Both the position numbers and the translations under genes were made by a program. A stretch of DNA of 32,666 nucleotides from an uncultured Acetobacteraceae bacterium (GTDB lineage Bacteria; Pseudomonadota; Alphaproteobacteria; Acetobacterales; Acetobacteraceae), in contig CAIUPC010000819.1 of assembly GCA_903900905.1 (NCBI GenBank), positions 1 through 32,666 of the forward strand, given 5' to 3'. The notes under the pieces were generated by a model. The model was given only the letters and a program-made list of their open reading frames with translations. It did not search any database and was not told the DNA's origin. Numbering within the stretch: position 1 is the first letter of the stretch; each line of letters opens with the position of its first letter. Positions 23,956 through 32,666 of the stretch are shown piece by piece.

Positions 23956-25823
23956 AGCGCGCCACTCCGGATCGGGAGGGCGATATGCGACGGATAGTCC
24001 GCGCCGAGATGGATCGAATTGCGCGCCACCACCGGCGGCAGGCGGCGCTCCGCGAAGGCCTCCCCGGTGTTGGGGTTCACGTCGAAGCGGGGGAAGTTGC
24101 TGCTGGCGATGTCGAGGCGGATACGATGCCCGGCGCGGAACAGGACGCTGGTGGACCAGAGATCGATCACGACCTCCACGATCTCCCCGGGCGCCAGTTT
24201 TTCTTCCGCCTGTGCGTAGAGCCGGCGATAGCCAGGTCCTGTTTGGGTGAAGGAGCGCAGCCGCGCCCTGACGATCGCGTCGGCGATGTTCATTGCGTAG
24301 CCATCGGGGTAGTCGGCGCTTGGTGGGTAGTGATCGACCAGCTTGGCGGTGAAATCGGTATCCACCGCCGAGGACGACACATACAGCGTCACGGTGATGG
24401 GGCCTGAGACCTCGACATCCGCGGTCAGCACTGGGGTTGCGAAGCTGAGCACGTCAGGCCGTTCCGCCAGCGGATGCGTGCCGGCGCATTGCAGCAAGGT
24501 CGGATCGCCGCGCTGATCCGCCGGTCCCGCGCGGACGATCTGTAGGCCGGAACTGACATTGCCGCCGACCGTGGGTACCGGATTGGCCGGGTCGTGGTCG
24601 TAGCTGAGCGTCCCCGCCGCCGGCACCGCCGTTGTCAGCTTGTAGTCCGCCGACAGATGCAGCGCCGTTAGCACCGCATCCGCGGGCGGCCAGCGGTCGA
24701 AGGTCTGCCAGGAGCCAGCGGCTTGCAGATGACCGCTTGTGGTCTTCTCACCCGCGGCGCTTTCCAGGCGGAAGGCGTGGAACAGATGCCCTGGCGGCAG
24801 GCCGCGATCCTCATTTTTCACGTATTGGTCGAACCATTGCAGGATCAGCCCGGGAACATCCATCGGCAGCCCGGGGCCGAAATCAACATCCCCCGCGACG
24901 GTCGACATCGTATAGACCGAGGAATGGAAGCCTCCGCCCATGATCATCTGCACCGGCGCGGTTTTGCCCTCGGCGTATCCGGTATAAGCGTCCAGCATGC
25001 CGCCCAGGAATTCGTCGTACCAGACCCCGATCAGCAGGACGGGGATGTCGGGGGCCCCGGCATAGTTGAAGCGATAGCCGTCCAACTTCCAATAATCATC
25101 ATATAATTCGTGCTGCTGCCATTTCTGGTACCAATCGTCGTAGGTGGGTGCCAATGCCATCACCGACTGGCCCTCCGCCAGCGGGGATCGTTGCATCAGC
25201 CGGAACGCTTCCGGCGTTTCCAGGGCCTTATTGAAGGCCTGCTGTACCCTGGGATCCGCCTGGGCTTCTTTGCCCAAGGCCGCGAGGCCCAGCGCGTAGT
25301 TGATGTTGTGCGTCAACTGAAAGGCCCCGCCGGACCAGGCGCCGTCTTCGTGATAATCGCCGGCACCGACACGGATCACCGCCGCCACCAGGCCCGGCGG
25401 GTTGCGGGTCATGATCGCCTGCGCGGTGGAGGCGTAGTAGCTCGACCCCGAAACCGCCACGCGCCCGTTGCACCAGGGCCGCTGCATGATCCAGGCCATG
25501 GTATCGACTCCGTCGTCGCCTTCGACGGGGTAGGAGATGAACACGCCCTCGGATTTATGCCGGCCGCGGCAATCCTGCACCACGAAGGCATAGCCCCGGC
25601 TGGCCCAGAAGGCGCCGTCGGGCGTGTTGGTCTGGTTGCGGGTTTTCAGATAGGGCGTGCGTTCCAGCACCACCGGGAATGGCCCGGGGAGGATGACCCC
25701 GTCCTTGGCCGGTAGATAAACGTCAGTCGCCAGCAGCGCGCCATCGCGCATGGGCACCATGATATCGTGCAGCGTGGCCACGCCATAAAGCGCGGGGGAA
25801 CGGGTCGGTCGTGCGATGGTCAT
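23952..25823 (-). CDS. CocE/NonD family hydrolase (X-Pro dipeptidyl-peptidase-like)
   Basis: MVPMRDGALLATDVYLPA, QDCRGRHKSEGVF, GRVAVSGSSYYASTAQ, C-terminal jelly-roll-like region. Confidence 0.9.
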   Translation of the reverse strand: MTIARPTRSPALYGVATLHDIMVPMRDGALLATDVYLPAKDGVILPGPFPVVLERTPYLKTRNQTNTPDGAFWASRGYAFVVQDCRGRHKSEGVFISYPVEGDDGVDTMAWIMQRPWCNGRVAVSGSSYYASTAQAIMTRNPPGLVAAVIRVGAGDYHEDGAWSGGAFQLTHNINYALGLAALGKEAQADPRVQQAFNKALETPEAFRLMQRSPLAEGQSVMALAPTYDDWYQKWQQHELYDDYWKLDGYRFNYAGAPDIPVLLIGVWYDEFLGGMLDAYTGYAEGKTAPVQMIMGGGFHSSVYTMSTVAGDVDFGPGLPMDVPGLILQWFDQYVKNEDRGLPPGHLFHAFRLESAAGEKTTSGHLQAAGSWQTFDRWPPADAVLTALHLSADYKLTTAVPAAGTLSYDHDPANPVPTVGGNVSSGLQIVRAGPADQRGDPTLLQCAGTHPLAERPDVLSFATPVLTADVEVSGPITVTLYVSSSAVDTDFTAKLVDHYPPSADYPDGYAMNIADAIVRARLRSFTQTGPGYRRLYAQAEEKLAPGEIVEVVIDLWSTSVLFRAGHRIRLDIASSNFPRFDVNPNTGEAFAERRLPPVVARNSIHLGADYPSHIALPIRSGAL

Positions 25824-25833
25824 GAACGGTTCC

Positions 25834-26925
25834 TCAATTCGTCACGGTAAAGCGCTGGACGGCATCCGGGTCCAGTTCCAGCCCGAAGCCCGCGCCCGGC
25901 GGCACCACCATCGAGTCGCCATCCAGGGCCGGCATCGCCTTTAGCAAGCGGGCGGAGCGCGGCACGTATTCGACGATCTGCGCGTTGGGCACCGCGGTCA
26001 GCAGATGGATATGGATTTCCGGCAGCACGTGCCCGCCGACAAGCGCGCCGAACCCATGCGCGAGGGAGGCCACATGCCGCCACGGTGTGACCCCGCCGAT
26101 ACGGCCGAGGTCGATCAAGGCGATGCCGCAGCCCCGCGCCTCCAGCAGGCGGCGATAGGCGTCGATGTCATAGAGATGCTCCCCGGTCGCGACCAGGACA
26201 TCCAGGGCGGCGGTGATGCGTGCCATGCCGGCGACATCGAGGTGATGGATCGGGTCCTCGAACCAGGCAATCCCGGCCTCCTGCAGGGCGCGGCCGGTGC
26301 GCATAGCGCGATCGAGGGTCCATGTTTCCGTCGCGTCCACCATGATCGCCACGTCCGGCCCGACGGCGTCGCGCACGGCCTGGATGCGTGCCACTTCGCC
26401 GCTGGGATGCGCTTCGTGGCCGATCCGCAGCTTCACCGCTTTGAACCCCTGCGCCACGGCTTTGCGGGCGGAGGCAGCGAGGTCTTCCAGCGACAGCGAA
26501 TACCAGAACCCGTCGCTGGCATAGGCCGGCAAGCGGTCGCGGAACCCGCCGAGCAGGCGCGACACTGGTTGCCCCAGCGACTTGCCGGCGGCGTCCCAAA
26601 TCGCGATATCCAGTGGGCAGATGGCGTAGTTCAGCAGCCCGCCCGGGCCCACCCAATCGCCGGCGCGGGCCATGCGCTGCCAGATGGCTTCCGCTTCCAG
26701 CACATTCATGCCGACGATCAGCCGCCCGAGTTCATGCGTGGCGGAGGCCACGGCGCGCACGAACATCTCCCGCAGCGCCACGATATAGCCGAAGCCGTGG
26801 ACACCATCGGTGGTCGTGACCTCCGCCATCACATGCCAATTGGCATCCACGGCGCGGCCGGCGGCGGTGTACGGATTGTCGAGCGCGACGCGCAAGACGC
26901 TGACTTTGACGGATGCGATTTTCAC
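25834..26925 (-). CDS. Mandelate racemase/muconate lactonizing enzyme family protein
   Basis: AVKLRIGHE, IMVDATETW, WFEDPIHHLD, VATGEHLYD, GGHVLPEIHIHL. Confidence 0.88.
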   Translation of the reverse strand: MKIASVKVSVLRVALDNPYTAAGRAVDANWHVMAEVTTTDGVHGFGYIVALREMFVRAVASATHELGRLIVGMNVLEAEAIWQRMARAGDWVGPGGLLNYAICPLDIAIWDAAGKSLGQPVSRLLGGFRDRLPAYASDGFWYSLSLEDLAASARKAVAQGFKAVKLRIGHEAHPSGEVARIQAVRDAVGPDVAIMVDATETWTLDRAMRTGRALQEAGIAWFEDPIHHLDVAGMARITAALDVLVATGEHLYDIDAYRRLLEARGCGIALIDLGRIGGVTPWRHVASLAHGFGALVGGHVLPEIHIHLLTAVPNAQIVEYVPRSARLLKAMPALDGDSMVVPPGAGFGLELDPDAVQRFTVTN

Positions 26926-27464
26926 GACGGTTCCTCCGATCGCGGGGCCAACAGGCGCAAGGCGGTGCGGGTGCCGGTATCGAGCGGTGTGGCTTCCTCC
27001 ACCACGAAGAACACCCCGGGCTGGCGCATCCGCGCCGTGATCACCGCCCCCGCGCTCAGTGCCACGCCGATGGGCAAGCCCGGCGGCAGCACGTTGCGCA
27101 CGCGTTCGAGCAGTTCGCCCGCCGCGTCCGGTTCGTCCTCCACCGCCATGCGCCCGCCGAGCGACAGCAGCACGCCATCGACCGGCTTGCGCGCGGCCAG
27201 GCGGTGGACGAGTTCGATCGCCAGGACGTGGAACGTCTCCCGCATTAAAGGCCCACCGGGCGGAGCCTCCGCGGCGATCAGGGGCACGATGTCAGCGTCC
27301 ACGGCCTGTAGCGCGGCGATGAAGCCGGCGACCTCCGGCGGGGCGGTGCCTTCCAGGATCTCCCGGTCGTGGAGGAAGACCTGACCCGTGAAGGCCTCCA
27401 TCTGCGTGAGGGACGCAACGGCGGAATCGGTCGCCTGCACCAGCGACCCGATGGCGATACGCAT
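26922..27464 (-). CDS. Short MlrC/M81 (DUF1485) N-domain-like protein
   Basis: Start MRIAIGSLVQATDS resembles MlrC MRIAxGxxxQETNT; GFIAALQAVDADIVPLIAAEAPPGGPLMRETF; ELLERVRNVLPPGLPIGVAL; only 180 aa versus roughly 500 aa in the family. Confidence 0.55.
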   Translation of the reverse strand: MRIAIGSLVQATDSAVASLTQMEAFTGQVFLHDREILEGTAPPEVAGFIAALQAVDADIVPLIAAEAPPGGPLMRETFHVLAIELVHRLAARKPVDGVLLSLGGRMAVEDEPDAAGELLERVRNVLPPGLPIGVALSAGAVITARMRQPGVFFVVEEATPLDTGTRTALRLLAPRSEEPS

Positions 27465-27471
27465 GCTGCTA

Positions 27472-28164
27472 TCAGGCCCCGCCGCTCACTTCGATGGTTG
27501 TACAGGTCACGAAACTCGCGGCGTCGCTGACCAGGAAATCGACAACGGCGGCGATTTCTTCCGGCTCTCCGGCCCGGCCCAGCGCGCTGGTGAGGGCCCG
27601 CTGCTTCGACACCTCCGGCACCCGTGCGCCCATCGCCGTATTGATCAGCCCCGGCGCGATCGCGTTGACCCGGATGCCGTGCTTGCCCAGCCGGCGACCG
27701 AGGCTCTTGGTCATATTGACCACCGCTGCCTTGGAGGCCCCATATTCCACGACGGTGCTGCCATTTAACCCGGCCGTGGACGCGGTGGTCACGATTGATC
27801 CCCCTTGCCCGGCCGCGATCAGACGCTTGGCGACCCATTGCGCGGCGAAGAAGGGCACGCGGACATTGGCGTCCATTGTCGCGTCGAATTGCTCCGGCGG
27901 CACGTCGAGCCAATCGCTCTCAGGATGGAATACGCCAGCGTTGTTATAGAGGACCTGGACCAGCCCATGCTCGGCCTCGATCGCGCCCAGGGTCGCGGCC
28001 ATGGCGTCGAGATCGGTGAGGTCGCACTGATAGTACGGCCAGTTGCCCTTGTTCTCCGGCCCGATATCGATGCCCACGACCGTAAAGCCGGACTGCATCA
28101 GCTTGCGGCACGTGGCCTGGCCGATCATCCCGTTGCTGCCGGTGATTACCGCGACTTTCGGCAT
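27472..28164 (-). CDS. Short-chain dehydrogenase/reductase
   Basis: VAVITGSNGMIGQATCRKL, NNAGV, YGASKAAVVNMTKSL, INAIAPGLINT; start at MPKVAVI. Confidence 0.9.
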   Translation of the reverse strand: MPKVAVITGSNGMIGQATCRKLMQSGFTVVGIDIGPENKGNWPYYQCDLTDLDAMAATLGAIEAEHGLVQVLYNNAGVFHPESDWLDVPPEQFDATMDANVRVPFFAAQWVAKRLIAAGQGGSIVTTASTAGLNGSTVVEYGASKAAVVNMTKSLGRRLGKHGIRVNAIAPGLINTAMGARVPEVSKQRALTSALGRAGEPEEIAAVVDFLVSDAASFVTCTTIEVSGGA

Positions 28165-28255
28165 GGTTTCCTCCTGTTGGTTTGCTCTCGCTGCCACGCT
28201 AGCGTCTTCGCCCCGGATGCGGCAAACCGGCGCGGGAATTGGGGAGACCATAGAC

Positions 28256-29824
28256 ATGAATCGATCGATCGCGGCACTGACGCTTGGCCTGCTGTCGGCG
28301 CCTGGCGCCGCCGGGGCAGCCGACCTTTCGATCGGACGGGCGACGGAGCACAACGCGCTCGATCCCCTGTTTTCCGACCTTGGCAACGACGTGGCCACGG
28401 CGGAGAACATGTTCGAAAGCATGATCCACTTCGACCCGAAGTTGCATGTGCATCCCAATCTCGCGATGTCCTGGACCCTGGTCGATCCTTTGACCTGGGA
28501 AATTGTGCTGCGGGAGGGCGTTAAATTCCATGACGGCAGTCCGCTCACCAGCGCCGATGTGGCTTATTCGCTCAAACGGGCCCGCAGCGTGCCCAACAGC
28601 CCCGGCCCGCTTGCGAGTTTCGTGCGGACGGTCAAAGACACGGAGATCCTCGGTCCGCTGCGTCTGCGCGTCCACACCGATACGCCGACGCCCTTATTGA
28701 TGGACATGATCGGCCGCATCTTCATCATCCCCGCCGCCCTTGGTCCGCAGGTCACGACCGAGGATTTCAACGCCGGCCGCGCCATGATCGGGACCGGTCC
28801 GTACCGGTTCAAGGCTTCCGCGCCGGGCGATAAGGTGACGATGGAGGCGAACGCCAGCTACTGGGGCGCCAAGCCGGAATTTCAGACCGTGACGGTCCGC
28901 TTTCTGGCCAATCCCGCTGCCCGCAGTGCGGCGCTGTTATCCGGCGCTGTGGATGTGATTGAGCAGATCCCGCCTTCGGATATCGGCGTCTTCCAAAACC
29001 GGACGGACTTCACGCTGGCCTCGGCCGTTTCCACCCGGATCGTCTATGTGGCGATGGATCAGGGCCGCGACGACAGCCCCTTCATCACTGACAAGGACGG
29101 CAAGCCGCTCAGCGTCAACCCCCTGAAGGACAAACGCGTCCGGCTGGCGCTGTCGAAGATGATCAACCGTGCCGCGATCACCGAGCGGGTGCTGGCCGGC
29201 GCCGGCGAACCATCGGGCCAGATCGTGCCGGAGGGGATGGGCGGGTATGACCCTGAGCTGAAACCGATGGATTTCGATCCCGCGGCAGCGAAGAAATTGC
29301 TGGCGGAGGCCGGATACCCCGATGGTTTCGGGGTGACGTTGCATGGATCAAACAACCGTTTCCCCGGCGACTCGCAGCTGACCCAGGCGCTGGGTCAGAT
29401 GTTCACCCGTGGCGGGTTGAAGGTGAACGCGGTGGAGGTGCTACCGTACAACGTTTACGCGCCGCAGGCGACGCAGCGGAAATACAGTATCTTTCACTTC
29501 AGTTACGGCAGCATCGCGAGTTCCTCGCTGAACGGGCTGACGGGGGTGCTGGCCAGCTTCGATTCTGCCGCAGGTACGGGATCGCTCAATCGCGCCCGCT
29601 ATTCCAACGCGCAATTTGATGCCGTGCTGGCCCTCGCGGCTGCGGAATTCGATGAGACCAAACGTAATCGCCTGCTTAGCGAGGCAACCCGCGTAGCGAT
29701 GGAGGATGGCGCTATTCTGCCGCTCTATTGGCAGAAACTCTTTTGGGCCTCGCGCAAGGGTTACACTGTGACTCCCGATCGCGGTGAGGCGACGACGGCT
29801 GGTCATGTTTTCTTAACAAAATAA
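28256..29824 (+). CDS. ABC transporter substrate-binding protein, family 5 (peptide/nickel-type)
   Basis: Signal peptide MNRSIAALTLGLLSAPGAAGAA; WEIVLREGVKFHDGSPLTSADVAYSLKRA; GTGPYRF. Confidence 0.9.
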   Translation: MNRSIAALTLGLLSAPGAAGAADLSIGRATEHNALDPLFSDLGNDVATAENMFESMIHFDPKLHVHPNLAMSWTLVDPLTWEIVLREGVKFHDGSPLTSADVAYSLKRARSVPNSPGPLASFVRTVKDTEILGPLRLRVHTDTPTPLLMDMIGRIFIIPAALGPQVTTEDFNAGRAMIGTGPYRFKASAPGDKVTMEANASYWGAKPEFQTVTVRFLANPAARSAALLSGAVDVIEQIPPSDIGVFQNRTDFTLASAVSTRIVYVAMDQGRDDSPFITDKDGKPLSVNPLKDKRVRLALSKMINRAAITERVLAGAGEPSGQIVPEGMGGYDPELKPMDFDPAAAKKLLAEAGYPDGFGVTLHGSNNRFPGDSQLTQALGQMFTRGGLKVNAVEVLPYNVYAPQATQRKYSIFHFSYGSIASSSLNGLTGVLASFDSAAGTGSLNRARYSNAQFDAVLALAAAEFDETKRNRLLSEATRVAMEDGAILPLYWQKLFWASRKGYTVTPDRGEATTAGHVFLTK

Positions 29825-29890
29825 TGCCCGGCCTTGTGTCCCGGCGACCCGTTCCGCCATAACACCGCCATGCCACCGCCCGAGGCCGCC

Positions 29891-30946
29891 ATGCCGTCAG
29901 ACTCCCGCAAGCCCCTGCTCCGTGCTTTGGCCGGGGAGGCTGTGTGGCCGCCGCCAATGTGGCTGATGCGCCAGGCCGGCCGCTATCTGCCGGAATACCG
30001 CGCCATCCGCGCCGGCGTGCCGGACTTCGTCGCTCTCTGCACCAGCCCGGACAAGGCCGCCGAGGTCACGCTGCAACCCATCCGCCGCTATGGCTTCGAC
30101 GCCGCGATCCTGTTCAGTGACATCCTGATCCTGCCCTGGGCGCTCGGCCACGGGCTGGAATTCAAAGAGGGCGAAGGCCCGGTGCTGCCCAAACTGCGCG
30201 ACGCCGCCGCGCTGGATGCGCTCAGCCTGGACCGTGTGGCCGATGCCGTCGCCCCGATCATGGAAACCGTCCGCCGCGTCAGCGCTGGCCTGACCGCTGA
30301 AGGCTTCTCCCAAACCGCTCTGATCGGCTTTGCCGGCGCCCCCTTCACCGTCGCCTGCTACATGGTCGAAGGCGGTGGTTCCCGCGATTTCGCGGCCACC
30401 CGGGCTTTGGCCTATGCCGATCCGGGGCTGTTCGGACGGTTGCTGGATGTGCTGACGGAGGCGACGATCGTCTACCTCTCGGCGCAGGTCGAAGCCGGGG
30501 CCGAGGCGCTGATGCTGTTTGACTCCTGGGCCGGGGTTCTGTCTCCGCTGCAGTTCAAGGCCCAGGTGATCCAACCCACGCGCCGGATCGTTGAGGTCAT
30601 GAGGCAGCGCTATCCGCATGTACCGATCATCGGATTTCCGCGGCTGTCCGGGATGCTGCTGGGCGGTTATGCGGGGGCTACGGGCGTGCAGGGGGTGGGC
30701 ATGGATACGTCGATGGATTTGGGCCTCGCCGCCTCACAGGTGCCGGCGCATGTGGCGTTGCAGGGCAACCTTGATCCAATGGCGTTGGTTGCCGGTGGGG
30801 ATGCGCTCCAGCGGGAGGCCAATGCCATCCTGGCCGCTGCCCGCGCCGCCAACCGCCCCTATATCTTCAACCTCGGCCACGGGATCGTCCCGCAAACCCC
30901 GCCGGACCATGTGGCCGCTTTAAGGGATCTGGTTCGTGGCGCGTAA
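29891..30946 (+). CDS. hemE: Uroporphyrinogen decarboxylase
   Basis: PPMWLMRQAGRYLPEYRAIRA, ILFSDILILPWALG, GFAGAPFTVACYMVEGGGS, QGNLDPMAL, FNLGHGIVPQTPPDHV; alternative start 29870. Confidence 0.97.
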   Translation: MPSDSRKPLLRALAGEAVWPPPMWLMRQAGRYLPEYRAIRAGVPDFVALCTSPDKAAEVTLQPIRRYGFDAAILFSDILILPWALGHGLEFKEGEGPVLPKLRDAAALDALSLDRVADAVAPIMETVRRVSAGLTAEGFSQTALIGFAGAPFTVACYMVEGGGSRDFAATRALAYADPGLFGRLLDVLTEATIVYLSAQVEAGAEALMLFDSWAGVLSPLQFKAQVIQPTRRIVEVMRQRYPHVPIIGFPRLSGMLLGGYAGATGVQGVGMDTSMDLGLAASQVPAHVALQGNLDPMALVAGGDALQREANAILAAARAANRPYIFNLGHGIVPQTPPDHVAALRDLVRGA

Positions 30947-31985
30947 GGTCGCCGTCATTCTGTTCAACCTCGGCGGCCCCGATCGCCCCGAGGCCATCAA
31001 GCCGTTCCTGCAAAACCTGTTCAGCGATCCGGCCATCCTGCGCGTGCCGGGATTTGTGCGCTTCTTCCTGGCCCGCATCATCGCCCGATCGCGCCAGAAG
31101 CCCGCGACCGAGAACTACGCCCTGCTCGGGGGCAAATCGCCGCTGCTGGAGCTGACGCAGCTTCAGGCCGCCGCTCTGGAGGCCGACCTGACGGATGTCG
31201 GGGCCAAATGCTTCATCGCCATGCGCTACTGGCACCCGTTCAGCCTGGAGGCTGCCCGCGCCGTCAAAGCCTGGGCACCGGATGAGGTCGTGCTGCTGCC
31301 GCTGTATCCGCAGTATTCCTCCACCACGACCGGCAGTTCCCTGACCGCCTGGCGCACCGCCGCCGCCCAGGCCGGGCTGGCGGTGCGGACCACCGCTTTA
31401 TGCTGCTACGCCACCGATGGGGGTTATGTCGCGGCGACCGCGGATATCGTGCGCGATGCCTATGACAAGGCTCGGGCGGAACTGGACCCGGCGGTGCCGC
31501 TCCGCGTGCTGTTCTCCGCCCACGGGTTGCCGGAGAAGATCGTCCAGGCGGGCGACCCCTATCAGGCGCAGATCGAGCAAACCACCGCCGCCGTGCTGGC
31601 CCATTGGGGCGCCAATGGTTTGGACAGCATCGTCTGCTACCAATCCCGCGCCACCCCCGTGAAATGGATCGGCCCCTCCACCGACGAGGAAATCGCCCGC
31701 GCCGGCCGCGATGGCGTGGCGGTGCTGGTCGTGCCCATCGCGTTTGTGTCGGAGCATTCGGAAACGCTGGTGGAGCTGGATATCGAATACCGGCATCTGG
31801 CCGAGAAATCGGGAGTCAAAGCCTATTACCGGGTGCCGACGCAGGGCACGGACCCGGCGTTCATCGGGTCTTTGGCCGGATTAGTGCGCCACGCGCTGGC
31901 GTCCGGCCCAGGCCTGTGCAGCCACGCTGGCGGACGGGTTTGCGGGGCCGATCGCACGGACTGCCCCTTCGCTTTGTCGCGTTGA
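30936..31985 (+). CDS. hemH: Ferrochelatase
   Basis: VAVILFNLGGPDRPEAIKPFLQNLFSD, LPLYPQYSSTTTGSS, LFSAHGLPEKIV, SEHSETLVELDIEY; GTG start overlapping hemE. Confidence 0.95.
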   Translation: MARKVAVILFNLGGPDRPEAIKPFLQNLFSDPAILRVPGFVRFFLARIIARSRQKPATENYALLGGKSPLLELTQLQAAALEADLTDVGAKCFIAMRYWHPFSLEAARAVKAWAPDEVVLLPLYPQYSSTTTGSSLTAWRTAAAQAGLAVRTTALCCYATDGGYVAATADIVRDAYDKARAELDPAVPLRVLFSAHGLPEKIVQAGDPYQAQIEQTTAAVLAHWGANGLDSIVCYQSRATPVKWIGPSTDEEIARAGRDGVAVLVVPIAFVSEHSETLVELDIEYRHLAEKSGVKAYYRVPTQGTDPAFIGSLAGLVRHALASGPGLCSHAGGRVCGADRTDCPFALSR

Positions 31986-32086
31986 ATGTAGACGCATTAG
32001 CGAATGGTTTGACCGCCTCCCGCTCGAAGCTTTTGTCTCATGGCGGGATTCAGACCTTCGGCGATTTCACCTTCGGTCATCCCCCT

Positions 32087-32666
32087 CTATTCCGCTGCCC
32101 GCAGCGACGGAGCGAAGGCCGGAAGTTCCGCCCGTAGCGCGTTGTCCATTGGCTTCGGCCACCAGCGGTGTTCCCAGTCCGCCTGGAATTTCCGCAGGGT
32201 CGGCATCACTTTCTCGGCGAATATTTTGGTGTTGTAGCGGGTCAGCTCCTTATTCATGTTGCCGAACTGCATCAGTAACATCAGGTTCCCGACGTTCAGG
32301 CTTTCGGCCAGCTCGACGATCTGCTCGGTCACCTGGCTGGGGGAGCCAATCACGATATAGCCGGCATCAACCAGACCCTTCATGTCCGTCGACCGTGCCA
32401 CGGTGCGCAAGGCGGCCGCGCTGACCTGGCTGCTGAGGCCGGCCCGCTGTGTCGCTTCGGTCGAATAGCCGGGCGGTGCCGCGAAACGTGGATCGAAATG
32501 CAGGCAGCGGCCGAAGAAATATTCCGCCGCTTCGGTGTACATATCCATGGCCTGATCGCGGCTTTCGGCCACCGCGATGGTCTGGGCGAAGGCCGCGCGA
32601 TAGGGGTTGCGGTCCTTGCCGAGGCGATCCATCTCCCCCCAGAACCCGTCCATCGTCGCCTTGCCG
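32087..32666 (-). CDS. LLM class flavin-dependent oxidoreductase, C-terminal part (runs off the window end)
   Basis: IVIGSPSQVTEQIVELAESLNVGNLMLLMQFGNM...TRYNTKIFAEKVMPTLRKF is typical of luciferase-like monooxygenase C-termini. Confidence 0.75.
   Translation of the reverse strand, partial: GKATMDGFWGEMDRLGKDRNPYRAAFAQTIAVAESRDQAMDMYTEAAEYFFGRCLHFDPRFAAPPGYSTEATQRAGLSSQVSAAALRTVARSTDMKGLVDAGYIVIGSPSQVTEQIVELAESLNVGNLMLLMQFGNMNKELTRYNTKIFAEKVMPTLRKFQADWEHRWWPKPMDNALRAELPAFAPSLRAAE

Noticed and set aside
26005-27384. 459-aa plus-strand ORF
   Set aside because: Antisense to the MR/MLE and MlrC-N-like genes; shadow ORF.
1-32666. Prophage, integrative element or classical defence island
   Set aside because: No integrase, transposase, phage structural genes, tRNA attachment site, restriction-modification or Cas genes recognised; most of the window is chromosomal metabolism.

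Overview
A GC-rich, chromosome-like window that looks alphaproteobacterial (Acetobacteraceae/Rhodospirillales-type gene content; taxonomy is inference). Recognisable blocks: a PEP-CTERM exported protein; a dehydrogenase pair (NAD(P)-binding/DUF1932 protein and iron-containing alcohol dehydrogenase); a degraded DUF29-family pseudogene beside a DUF6883/DUF4926 gene pair; phenylacetyl-CoA epoxidase genes paaABCD without paaE; a large Sel1-repeat protein; a GGT-family/DehI-like pair; a 1528-aa Cys-free protein made almost entirely of six ~250-aa repeats I cannot assign to a family; truB-rpsO-pnp; a nitronate monooxygenase-like protein and an Asp/Glu racemase-like protein; a tightly packed five-gene minus-strand cluster (SDR, MlrC-N-like protein with lost metal motifs, MR/MLE enolase, CocE hydrolase, metallophosphoesterase) divergent from an orphan family-5 ABC solute-binding protein; hemE-hemH; and a partial LLM flavin oxidoreductase. 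Non-coding structure includes two long inverted repeats, a strong hairpin after pnp, a 14-bp perfect palindrome with a near copy upstream of the dehydrogenase pair, and several hairpins in the rpsO-pnp spacer. The best candidate for something undescribed is the six-repeat protein. No tRNA, rRNA, CRISPR or transposase was found.
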